This document shows, piece by piece, positions 42,101-49,770 of a DNA stretch of 64,000 nucleotides. Both the position numbers and the translations under genes were made by a program. The DNA comes from Flavobacterium sp. W4I14 (GTDB taxonomy: Bacteria > Bacteroidota > Bacteroidia > Sphingobacteriales > Sphingobacteriaceae). Within the stretch, counting starts at the first letter, position 1, and every line of letters begins with the position of its first letter. A model generated the notes under the pieces. The model ran no database searches. It was not told the DNA's origin and was given only the letters and a program-made list of their open reading frames with translations. The stretch is from positions 5,084,001-5,148,000 of the forward strand of contig JAUSZU010000001.1 of NCBI GenBank assembly GCA_030817875.1. The letters run 5' to 3'.

Positions 42101-43552
42101 TTAGTTTGCTTTAATCTTTTTTCCATTTACCGTCCTAATGGCCTCCTCGGCAAGGACAATATATCTTGTAGCTTTCAGGGAAGAGGGAATTGCCGAAAAA
42201 TCCCTTCTTACCGATTCCATATGGTTGATAAAATTTGAAGTGTCGTAAACCGTCTTAAACAATCCAAAGCCGCTCTTTTCGGGCACTTCGTAGCCGATCA
42301 CCATGTTGTGCAGTCTTTCATCCTTTATTGAAAGGTTGAAAGGGTAAAACCTGCGGTCATTTTCTCCCAGCCCATTTATCCAGGGTTGAAAATAGCCCTG
42401 ATTGAATTCTTCAATATCCCTGATAAAGCTGCTCCTGAAAAAATCCTTGTCAAACCCTTCATTATCTTTGATCGCTGCTTTTTCCATCCCTTTGATATAA
42501 GGGTGGATCTTATTGAAAGTGTAATAGTTGATAAGCTCCGATCTGATCTGCGCATTTAGTTCATCACCGATATTGCTAAAATCTACATCCTTTGTGCCCA
42601 TTTTCAGTGCATATTGGTACTGGTTTTCCTCTGCCACATCGAAATCCCTTCCCAAAAAATCCAGTATGGCGGAGGCTCCGACCAACTCTACCACGTGGGC
42701 CTTATTGTTCTGCTTGGTTTCATCATTCACATACGGCACGGTCTGCTCATGCGGATCGGCAAGATAGTATAAGGCGTTTACCTCCCTAAGGTTATGTTCA
42801 TAATAACTCAGCGCAGCCTTGGTCTTAGTAATAAAATTGTTCGAATCAATATCTTTATGTTCCGAATCTGCATCGGGCTCTGAGAGCTTGAAATAAGGCA
42901 TGATTGGCAGCGCACCAATTGATGCACTTTTGATTTCTTTGTTCTTACTCTTGCGCAGATTCTTGATCAGCAATGGAAGTCCAGAAGCCCCAGTCCCACC
43001 AAAAACTGAACTGATGACAAATATCTTATCGCCCTTGTCGAATATTTTTTCAAAACTCCTGTACCAATCACTGTCTTCAAAACTGTTGAGTACTACCGCA
43101 CCGATATTGGGATTCCCTTTAAAACCTACGGAAAGTTTAGTATTTAAGGTCTGTTCATTGTACAATAAGTCTAAAAGATCCCGGTTGCAGTCATCATTTT
43201 CAAGTGAATTGTAGGATAGAAACTCACCGAAAGTTTCATCTATCCGTTCATCGAAATCAAAGCCCTCCTTAAGCCCGCTCTGCGCACTTTCAGATAGCGA
43301 CTGCATAGTTGCATGAAAAAAAATACTGGCCGAGGATGGGTGGTGCCCACTATACAGGTGTTTGTGTATTTTCGAATAGAGGCGCAGCATGTTCTTACAT
43401 TCCTTAAGTTCAGGAAGGTCCTTATGAGGATCAATGATAATGGGTATGATACTATAACCGCTGGTTCCTACCCCGGCGGCCAGCAGCATGGTCAGTGACT
43501 TGAGCACCCTTGCTCCAGTTCCACCAATGGCGAAAACAAATAATCTTGGCAT
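42101..43552 (-). CDS. Tubulin/FtsZ-like GTPase of the motor operon
   Basis: 483 residues. N-terminal nucleotide-binding strand FVFAIGGTGARVLKSLTML (4-22) and the tubulin signature loop as VFGGTGASGLPLLIKNL (about 181-197; (G/A)GGTG(S/A)G in tubulins and FtsZ). IIPIIIDPHKD and the helical C-terminal half fit the Tubulin_2-like group rather than FtsZ. It is encoded immediately before the actin-like gene. GTP binding is well supported; filament formation is unproven. Such proteins in conflict-system operons are thought to be regulatory NTPases. Confidence 0.82.
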   Translation of the reverse strand: MPRLFVFAIGGTGARVLKSLTMLLAAGVGTSGYSIIPIIIDPHKDLPELKECKNMLRLYSKIHKHLYSGHHPSSASIFFHATMQSLSESAQSGLKEGFDFDERIDETFGEFLSYNSLENDDCNRDLLDLLYNEQTLNTKLSVGFKGNPNIGAVVLNSFEDSDWYRSFEKIFDKGDKIFVISSVFGGTGASGLPLLIKNLRKSKNKEIKSASIGALPIMPYFKLSEPDADSEHKDIDSNNFITKTKAALSYYEHNLREVNALYYLADPHEQTVPYVNDETKQNNKAHVVELVGASAILDFLGRDFDVAEENQYQYALKMGTKDVDFSNIGDELNAQIRSELINYYTFNKIHPYIKGMEKAAIKDNEGFDKDFFRSSFIRDIEEFNQGYFQPWINGLGENDRRFYPFNLSIKDERLHNMVIGYEVPEKSGFGLFKTVYDTSNFINHMESVRRDFSAIPSSLKATRYIVLAEEAIRTVNGKKIKAN

Positions 43553-43563
43553 ATCTTTTTTAT

Positions 43564-44013
43564 TTAAAATGGTGTTGTACTGGCAACTGAATATTTTTTG
43601 AAGATCAGCGAAAGCACAAAAAAGAGTACCGCTGAATAGACCAGGTTCACAAAGCCCAGCGAAAGGCAGTATTTAAAAGGATTCAAGCTGCTGTATGTCC
43701 TTGTCATAGAAATGCTTATAAACAGCACTGAGGCTGAAATTACAAGTGAATTGGCTAGCAGCGCGCTGAACCAAAACTTTACCCGGAATGCGTAGCCGGC
43801 CCCGCCCTTACGGTTGAGTATAAAATAATAGACTACGGCCATACAAACTGTAACCGCTATGATCACCAAGCCAGAAATGGCATAAAGATCATTCCTGAAA
43901 ACATTGCGCATCCTGGTCGCCTGGGCGATATTATTATTGTTCTGGGCAAGAAAGGCAGACCAGCGTAGCCCTGCCAGTTTCTGTACAAAATTGTCGTAAA
44001 TTGAATTCCACAT
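43564..44013 (-). CDS. Three-helix membrane protein of the motor operon
   Basis: 149 residues with three transmembrane helices: about 45-66 (AISGLVIIAVTVCMAVVYYFI), 82-104 (FSALLANSLVISASVLFISI) and 117-140 (LGFVNLVYSAVLFFVLSLIF). The N-terminal 40 residues are cytoplasmic and contain FVQKLAGLRWSAFLAQ. No known family. It starts 6 bases after the vWA-like lipoprotein gene and ends 11 bases before the tubulin-like gene, so it is part of the same transcript and a likely membrane adaptor. Confidence 0.75.
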   Translation of the reverse strand: MWNSIYDNFVQKLAGLRWSAFLAQNNNNIAQATRMRNVFRNDLYAISGLVIIAVTVCMAVVYYFILNRKGGAGYAFRVKFWFSALLANSLVISASVLFISISMTRTYSSLNPFKYCLSLGFVNLVYSAVLFFVLSLIFKKYSVASTTPF

Positions 44014-44019
44014 CTTGTT

Positions 44020-45279
44020 CTAGTTTTTGGTTATAAAAATCCTTAGTGGTTGGTCGTATGCCAATGCTGTTTTATCCTTACCCAGCGCAGCCTGAAGCCC
44101 ACTGATCATTCTCATAAGGCCAAAAGTTTTCTGCCGTTTTCCGTCTTCTATCTCCAGGTTGATCTCATCTATCCAGGCTGGCATGGCCCTCTCGATATTC
44201 AGCTTGAGCTCGGTGCCACCGCCGATCTGGTCGATTTTGATCTGGAATAGATGTGTCAGCCCCAAACGGGATACAATTGCTTTATCTCCATTGTTCGAAA
44301 CTTCAGGAACCGTTTTGATCTGCAGAAGTTTTGCACTTGCCTCACTTGCCTCCAGGGCCATGTGTTTTTTGAGATAATCTACAGACTGCATGTAACCGGG
44401 AAGACCGGAAAGATCGACTCCGATCCAAAAATTAAGCCCTGCTTCATCTTCATCGGTGTATTCCCTGTATGTATAATAGCCTCCATTCTTAGAACAGGCT
44501 ACAGGAAAGGCATTCACAACCTGGCTAAGCGAAGGCAGGATGCTGTAGTTCGAAGTTGGAAGGACCACACCAAAATCCACCTGGTTCACCTTGCCCTCCA
44601 AAACAGCTTTGATAATTCCGGACACTGCTTTTACAGGCTCGGCCTTCCCAACTATCCAGATGTAATACGGACTTGCATCAACCCTACCCTTATTGTAAAA
44701 ATCGGAGGTCATCTGGAGCAGCACACTTGCGCGCTGCACCCCTATAAACCGTTTTTTAATATCGGTTGTAATCTGCCCGAATTGGGCTTTGTTGCCGTTT
44801 TCTGGCGAAAAGATAAGATCCGATACCAGCACAGAGACAGTCTCATTGTCTGCCTTGCTAAAGATGCTGTCGAGCATCTCTGGAATATCAGTCGATTTTG
44901 CAGAAACAAAACCACCGGTATTTAGCGGTCGCCTAAAGTCTTTAATATCAATCCGCTGGAGCGTTTCCGACTTTGAGCGGACCTGAAAGATATCAAAACC
45001 TCTTTTCATCCTACTGTCTAATTCTTCGGCCATTGACCAGATCTCCTTCTGAAAATCCGTCCCCTTGGCAGACATAAAACCTGCCATGCTTCCTGAGGTC
45101 TCTACAAAAAGATTTACTTTCGTATCAGCAATTCCCCCTACAGTTTTATGTTCGGTGAGCAGGCACCCGTTGTTCTCTATAACCTGATCGACAACACCAC
45201 CCTTCCCACCGCATGAGGCGGCAAGTGACAGTATGCCCAGGAAAATACAAACTAACTGTATGCGTATGTTTCTTTTCAT
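44020..45279 (-). CDS. vWA-like lipoprotein, first gene of the motor operon
   Basis: 419 residues; lipobox LAASC with Cys23 followed by GGKGG, so it is lipid-anchored in the envelope. A von Willebrand A-like domain begins at about residue 53: VNLFVETSGSMAGFMSA carries a MIDAS-like ETSGS in place of DxSxS, and VSVLVSDLIFSPENG gives the later central strand and loop. The C-terminal ~150 residues are beta-rich (RLGLTHLFQIKIDQIGGGTE). vWA domains bind protein ligands through a metal; here it could sense envelope perturbation. First gene after a ~500-base regulatory region. Confidence 0.8.
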   Translation of the reverse strand: MKRNIRIQLVCIFLGILSLAASCGGKGGVVDQVIENNGCLLTEHKTVGGIADTKVNLFVETSGSMAGFMSAKGTDFQKEIWSMAEELDSRMKRGFDIFQVRSKSETLQRIDIKDFRRPLNTGGFVSAKSTDIPEMLDSIFSKADNETVSVLVSDLIFSPENGNKAQFGQITTDIKKRFIGVQRASVLLQMTSDFYNKGRVDASPYYIWIVGKAEPVKAVSGIIKAVLEGKVNQVDFGVVLPTSNYSILPSLSQVVNAFPVACSKNGGYYTYREYTDEDEAGLNFWIGVDLSGLPGYMQSVDYLKKHMALEASEASAKLLQIKTVPEVSNNGDKAIVSRLGLTHLFQIKIDQIGGGTELKLNIERAMPAWIDEINLEIEDGKRQKTFGLMRMISGLQAALGKDKTALAYDQPLRIFITKN

Positions 45280-45585
45280 CTTGTAGCACTGTTTAAAACC
45301 TTAACTTGTCCTCCGCTCTGCTCAGCGGCCGATAATTGTCTTTTCATTTGTTTCATATTTCTACTTTGTTTAATTCATACATTGGAACCGGGAACTGTTA
45401 ACCTGACTTTTCACGAAAAGCAAACAGTGTCCCGTATTCACCCGAGGGCTGAGCGTTATCTATCCTGGATCACCAAATATTTTTTACAGGGTATAGAGCC
45501 ACTGTCCTTTTCATCTCTTTAGCTAGTTTATGGTAAATTAGTTTGGGTTTGTTCGAGATCGTTAGGCCAAAATTAACCGGACCGA

Positions 45586-45612
45586 TACGGGTTTTCTTAC
45601 GGGATCCCGTAA
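45586..45612. promoter_or_regulatory. Operator-like palindrome TTACGGGATCCCGTAA with extra half-site
   Basis: A perfect 16-bp palindrome at 45597-45612 is preceded by a direct half-site TACGGG at 45586, 13 bases before the palindrome's own. It lies upstream of the motor operon and downstream of the response-regulator gene: a candidate binding site for that regulator. Confidence 0.5.
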
Positions 45613-45670
45613 AGAGAAAACTATTTTAATATTTTTTGCGGGCGCAATCAAGCTGCCCTGATGATGAGGC

Positions 45671-45703
45671 AAAAATGCCCCTGACCTTTGAAGTTCAGGG
45701 GCA
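45671..45703 (-). terminator. Terminator of the two-component operon
   Basis: A 9-bp stem TGCCCCTGA/TCAGGGGCA; the minus strand continues with TTTTT. It lies 74 bases after the response-regulator stop. Confidence 0.85.
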
Positions 45704-45776
45704 GTCGATATCGATATCAGCCAGCAAATGCCTATAGTCCAGGCCTGCAAGGGAGTACTTTTTTAAACTAAGAAAA

Positions 45777-46442
45777 TCAGATGATGCCGTAATCCCGGCA
45801 ATAGACAATAAGCTGTTCATTATTGGAAAAGCCGAGGCCTTCACGCATCTCTTTTAGCCTCTTCTCTACCGTACTCAGACCTGAGGGCGAGATCCCATTG
45901 GCATCGAGGAAGGAAGGTATATTTTTTTGCTTGGTCCCTTTGGAAAGTTGGGAAACGATTGTAATGTCCAGCTTGTCGAATTCAAAGGTATTATGATGAT
46001 GATTGGTCTTTTTGATCTCCAGGGGCATGTATGTCCGTCCCTTAACGATTGTTTCGACCGCGGATGAAAGTTCTTCGGCATCCCTTCTGCCCTTTTGCAC
46101 GAAGGCGTTGATTCCAAGTTCCTGGTATAACGAACGTATTACTGCAGGACGACCTTCTGCAGAAAATACAACAATCCTGATATCACCCTGCAGGGCCTTA
46201 GCCGCTGTGATAAGGTCTTCACCGCCTTTAAGTTTCTGTTCCCTGTGGTCCTCGGCAAATGAAAGGTCTGTAATAAGCAGGTCGAAAGGGTCACCTGACT
46301 GCAGTGCCTTGCGGATATGCATAAGAGCATCGTCACAGTAATAAGTGTACTGTCTCTGGGAAATCCCCAATGATTCCATAGTCTTGACGATAGAAATACT
46401 CGCCATTTGTTGGTCTTCAGCTATTAATACTTTTTTAAACAT
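45777..46442 (-). CDS. Response regulator, NarL/LuxR-like
   Basis: 221 residues. Receiver domain with acidic pair Glu9-Asp10 (LIAEDQQ), phosphoacceptor Asp59 (LLITDLSF), and switch Ser/Thr in VVFSAEGR. The C-terminal DNA-binding region ITIVSQLSKGTKQKNIPSFL ... STVEKRLKEMREGLGFSN looks like a divergent LuxR-type helix-turn-helix. It is encoded 12 bases after its kinase. Located between the kinase and the motor operon, it is the natural candidate regulator of that operon. Confidence 0.88.
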   Translation of the reverse strand: MFKKVLIAEDQQMASISIVKTMESLGISQRQYTYYCDDALMHIRKALQSGDPFDLLITDLSFAEDHREQKLKGGEDLITAAKALQGDIRIVVFSAEGRPAVIRSLYQELGINAFVQKGRRDAEELSSAVETIVKGRTYMPLEIKKTNHHHNTFEFDKLDITIVSQLSKGTKQKNIPSFLDANGISPSGLSTVEKRLKEMREGLGFSNNEQLIVYCRDYGII

Positions 46443-46454
46443 AGGAGATAAATT

Positions 46455-48116
46455 TTAAACAGGAAAGCTAATCTGGATTTTTAGGCCCTGCTCTCCAGGA
46501 ACGGCTTCAAAGGTAATCGATCCCGAAATTGCTTTAATACGGTTTCCCGTACTGCGCAGGCCGTTGCCATGAACAATTTCTTCTGCCATTCCCTTTCCAT
46601 TGTCCCGGTAGACGATGTTTACTGTCCTTTCCACACGCTCAAAACGCAGAACCACATTATCGGCACCGCTGTGTCTGCTCATATTGATCATCAGTTCCTG
46701 AAGAACCTGTTCGATCTCGTAGAGAATATCGGCTGTTGTCCCTAACCAGATATCCGGGCCGTTGCCCACGATGATGACTCTGGTCTGCTCTCCGGAAAAC
46801 GAGCTTAAAAGTTCCCGTATGTGCACCTCAAAAGGCTGCTCAGGAATAATCGGCCGGTTATAGGAAATATCTCTTGACTTTTCATAAAGCAGTTCAATTT
46901 TATCCAAAAGAGTTTCTGTGTTAACATGTATGCGGTTCTGTATCTCCTTCATCATCCGATAAAGGCCATTGGCTACTACATCGTGCACATGTTTTGACGT
47001 CTTGAGTTCACTCTCCCTTATCTTCTTTTCAGTTACCTGAGCGAGTTTACGTCTGCGCCTGCGAAACTCGGCCAGTCCCAAGGATAACAATATCAGCGAC
47101 ACAAATACAGTTATACCCATCTGATAGTTCTTTGCCGTATTCTCTTTTTGCAGCAACAATTTATCCGCTTTGTTTTTCTCGCTCTCGTAACGGATCAGCG
47201 CAAATTGGTTCTTAGCCCTGCTCCTTGCGGTCTGTAGACTGTCATCCAAACGTTCATACGCCTGGAAATAAGGTTTTGCCTGCCCGAGAGAGGAAAGCCT
47301 GATCAGCTTTTTGAGGGCTTGGAGTTTATCATCCCCGCTGCCCAGCTGTCTGGCCACCCGATACATGCTGTCGGCATACGATAAGGCTATTATAGGCGAC
47401 TTTCCTGCATAATAGTCTGAGAGATGCGAATAACTGGCATTCAATCCCCATAGGTCTTTTTCCCTACGCCGTATTTCCAGGGCCTCCCTGAATTTTCCCA
47501 TAACCGGTGCTGAAGGGTCCTGTTGCCAGCTGGCCCTTGCGATATTGGAAAGGGTCCTGGCATATTCCCGTTGGTTCCGGCTCGTACCGGATAGCACTTC
47601 GCGGTAAACGATAAGTGCCCGCCTATAATCCTTCATATCCTGGTAGGTCTTTGCCTTGTTATTCAGGTACACTCGGGTATCAAGGGAGTCGTTTGAAAAC
47701 CTGATCGCATCATCATAAAAACGCAAAGCGTTGGCATAATCTTTTAATTTATAAGTGGCAATACCGAGGTTGTTATAGTTTGAGCGGATAAAAACATGCT
47801 GGCTACTATCGCTAGGCCTGAAATAACCTATTGCTGCAAGAGAGAGTTCCTGGCCCCCAAAGTAATCACCCTTATCGGTGGAAATGATCGCCATATTGAG
47901 CAGGCATTTCCCTGCGCCAAGGCTATCCCGTTCCTGAAGGAATACCTCTTTCGCCCTGTTGAAATATAGGAAGGCGCTGTCTGCTGCCCCCTTTTCTCGG
48001 TATTCGAAAGCCCTGTCATAGGCAGGGTTAATAGTGGTCTTTTTGATATCTACCTGTTGCCTGCAGCAAAAGATCAGCAAAATGAACGGTATTAGGGGGC
48101 TGGCGGAGCGTCTCAA
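46455..48116 (-). CDS. TPR-containing histidine kinase (NarX/DesK-type)
   Basis: 553 residues. An N-terminal export signal (PLIPFILLIFCC, possibly lipid-modified) is followed by six or so tetratricopeptide repeats (about 30-310; NYNNLGIATYKLKDYANALR), a transmembrane helix at about 330-348 (GITVFVSLILLSLGLAEF), the phosphoacceptor region SKHVHDVVANGLYRMM (His near 375) and a HATPase domain with N-box INMSRHSGADN and G-box YRDNGKGMAEEI. Periplasmic TPRs would bind a protein or peptide signal. First gene of the kinase-regulator operon; a GGGGATTTCCCC palindrome lies just ahead of it. Confidence 0.9.
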   Translation of the reverse strand: MRRSASPLIPFILLIFCCRQQVDIKKTTINPAYDRAFEYREKGAADSAFLYFNRAKEVFLQERDSLGAGKCLLNMAIISTDKGDYFGGQELSLAAIGYFRPSDSSQHVFIRSNYNNLGIATYKLKDYANALRFYDDAIRFSNDSLDTRVYLNNKAKTYQDMKDYRRALIVYREVLSGTSRNQREYARTLSNIARASWQQDPSAPVMGKFREALEIRRREKDLWGLNASYSHLSDYYAGKSPIIALSYADSMYRVARQLGSGDDKLQALKKLIRLSSLGQAKPYFQAYERLDDSLQTARSRAKNQFALIRYESEKNKADKLLLQKENTAKNYQMGITVFVSLILLSLGLAEFRRRRRKLAQVTEKKIRESELKTSKHVHDVVANGLYRMMKEIQNRIHVNTETLLDKIELLYEKSRDISYNRPIIPEQPFEVHIRELLSSFSGEQTRVIIVGNGPDIWLGTTADILYEIEQVLQELMINMSRHSGADNVVLRFERVERTVNIVYRDNGKGMAEEIVHGNGLRSTGNRIKAISGSITFEAVPGEQGLKIQISFPV

Positions 48117-48121
48117 ATTAT

Positions 48122-48133
48122 CGGGGATTTCCC
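48122..48133. promoter_or_regulatory. Palindrome GGGGATTTCCCC before the kinase gene
   Basis: A near-perfect dyad 6 bases upstream of the kinase start codon (minus strand). It could be an operator or a translation-blocking structure. Confidence 0.3.
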
Positions 48134-48245
48134 CTAAATTAAAGAATATATATCATAGGCCCAAAAGCTGATTGAGCCAAGTGCTGAAAACAAAAAAAGG
48201 CCACCCAAAAGAACGGATTGGTCCTACTGGCTGGCCTGAAATGAA

Positions 48246-48269
48246 AAAAGGGACGCTTGCGTCCCTTTT
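48246..48269 (-). terminator. Terminator of the Asp/Gly-rich peptide gene
   Basis: A 10-bp stem AAAAGGGACG/CGTCCCTTTT with a 4-nt loop, directly after the stop codon on the minus strand and ending in a T run. Confidence 0.88.
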
Positions 48270-48275
48270 AGATAT

Positions 48276-48464
48276 TTATCCTCCGATCTTCGGTGGCGGT
48301 GTTTGACCGGTCTCACCACCGGTATCATCATCATCGGTTCCACCATCCTCATCAGTCCCGTTTTCAGCGCTACTGACCTGAGTGGTGCCGTGGCAATTAG
48401 AAGTTGAAGATTCAGCTGGGTTCACTAGGCCCAGAATAAGTGCAATAAAATAAGGTAAAAACAT
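48276..48464 (-). CDS. Small secreted Asp/Gly-rich peptide
   Basis: 62 residues: signal peptide (LPYFIALILGLVNPAES) then a mature part with one cysteine and a strongly acidic, glycine-rich stretch (ENGTDEDGGTDDDDTGGETG) ending QTPPPKIGG. No family recognised. Acidic Gly/Asp repeats can bind calcium. Own terminator; it is transcribed toward the kinase gene 159 bases away. It might be the exported ligand for the TPR kinase, but there is no direct evidence for this. Confidence 0.6.
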   Translation of the reverse strand: MFLPYFIALILGLVNPAESSTSNCHGTTQVSSAENGTDEDGGTDDDDTGGETGQTPPPKIGG

Positions 48465-48497
48465 GGTTCCTAAATTTTAAAAGTTTCGAAAAATCAA

Positions 48498-48520
48498 GTC
48501 CCCGCGACCATCGCGGGGAC
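48498..48520. other. Strong hairpin in the 5' region of the peptide gene
   Basis: A perfect 10-bp stem GTCCCCGCGA/TCGCGGGGAC with a 3-nt loop, 34 bases upstream of the peptide start on the minus strand. Terminator or 5'UTR structure. Confidence 0.5.
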
Positions 48521-48733
48521 AGTTACAATTTTTTCAGAAGGCCTTCTGAAATTTGGAAAGCTTGAGATCCGGTGTACGGAAGCGAGTGGCAGCTTTCCGT
48601 TTTACCCCAGGTACCGTACCCCGGTCTCATGTTTTTATCAATCCTTTATTTCCTTTTTCCCAGCAGCTGACCAGGGGATGTATTTGGTTGACTCTGCAAA
48701 CATACAACCCGTAAAAACCTCATTACAAGTGAT

Positions 48734-48788
48734 TTCCGATCTTTCCGTTTCTTCCGTCTGGATTTCCGATAATGCTTTGGCAATTCCG
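48734..48788. repeat. TTCCG iterons upstream of the 48826 gene
   Basis: TTCCG begins at 48734, 48743, 48752, 48764 and 48784 (steps 9, 9, 12, 20), just before the start of the next plus-strand gene. Possibly regulator sites. Confidence 0.35.
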
Positions 48789-48825
48789 GAAATTCACTTA
48801 CATTGTGCACTTTAACGCATCAGAA

Positions 48826-49644
48826 ATGTTTGAAGAATATAAAAAGAGGATACTGCAGCACTGCCATACCCTGCGGTCCAAGGGAATACTGTCAAGCAAT
48901 ATTTCACTACCGACTCCTGGGAGACTCCGAGAAGAGTGTGGAACGGTTTATTGCTCAAGGCAACTGACAGATTCGGATAAACAGGTACTTCGCGATTTCT
49001 TTGGCCCCTCAGATAGCACCAAAGATTTTAAAATGATAATAGCAGGTTTTGACATCGATAAATTTCGACCACTGAACTATTATCTTAAAGATTCCAAAAT
49101 AGAAACTGATGCCAAAAATATCGAGCTTTTAGCATGGCTTACCGATTACAAGCCAAGGCCATTTAAAGAAGACGATTTCCGTCAAGCCGATGGAGGCAAA
49201 GTAAATAATACCAGCGTCTTCATCAGACAGTTAACAAAATGGATCAAAAAATACCGGAAAGAAAACGCGCTAATTCTGTTCGTACTAGGCTTCATTATCT
49301 TTTTGCTGACGAAAATATCCCCAGGTAATCAGTGCATGTACTGGGCCGGTGACCACTATGAAACCATTGACTGTAACAAACAGGTATTCGGTGTACAGAG
49401 TATTGCCCTAGATACCATGAAACTCAACCATTTTAAAAAGATCACCAAGCCCGACACCATGACTACCTATTCAATTGGAAAAGTCTGGTATATAAAAGGT
49501 GATGGCCCTAAACCAGAATGTTTCACAGCAGATGGAATGCACCCCTTACACCCCGGCAGGGACTTAAGGCCTTTGACGTTAACTATACTTAGAAAATACT
49601 TCGGTGTCACACAACAGGATAGTATCCAAAGAAGAATAAATTAA
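48826..49644 (+). CDS. Conserved Bacteroidota protein with one transmembrane helix
   Basis: 272 residues from MFEEYKKRILQHCHTLRSKG; an upstream frame start is rejected because relatives begin about here. N-terminal cytoplasmic part includes PTPGRLREECGTVY, FGPSDSTKDF, FDIDKFRPLNYYLKD, and ELLAWLTDYKPRPFKEDDF; a helix at about 170-187 (LILFVLGFIIFLL) crosses the membrane; the outer part has CMYWAGDHYETIDCNK and GKVWYIKGDG then ECFTADGMHPLHPGRDLRPL. This is a repeatedly seen but uncharacterised family of the phylum. No catalytic motif. Confidence 0.7.
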   Translation: MFEEYKKRILQHCHTLRSKGILSSNISLPTPGRLREECGTVYCSRQLTDSDKQVLRDFFGPSDSTKDFKMIIAGFDIDKFRPLNYYLKDSKIETDAKNIELLAWLTDYKPRPFKEDDFRQADGGKVNNTSVFIRQLTKWIKKYRKENALILFVLGFIIFLLTKISPGNQCMYWAGDHYETIDCNKQVFGVQSIALDTMKLNHFKKITKPDTMTTYSIGKVWYIKGDGPKPECFTADGMHPLHPGRDLRPLTLTILRKYFGVTQQDSIQRRIN

Positions 49645-49770
49645 GAGGATTTCTTCGTGTAAATAAATGAACTTTCTACACGATAACTGCGGCCATAATT
49701 CAGCTTTGAAAAATATAAGCGCCAATTAACTGCCTTTAGACGATTACGAATTCCTTAATATTTTATTCGA

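Larger units (their letters stand above)
45280..45776. other. Regulatory region upstream of the motor operon
   Basis: No gene. It contains the TACGGG operator-like cluster (45586-45612), a further TCCCGT half-site near 45430, and the terminator of the two-component operon. No clear TAnnTTTG element was found on the minus strand, so the promoter may need an activator. Confidence 0.5.

Noticed and set aside
44251..44925. 224-codon plus-strand frame
   Set aside because: Antisense to the vWA lipoprotein gene, no recognisable domain, and codon pattern explained by the real gene.
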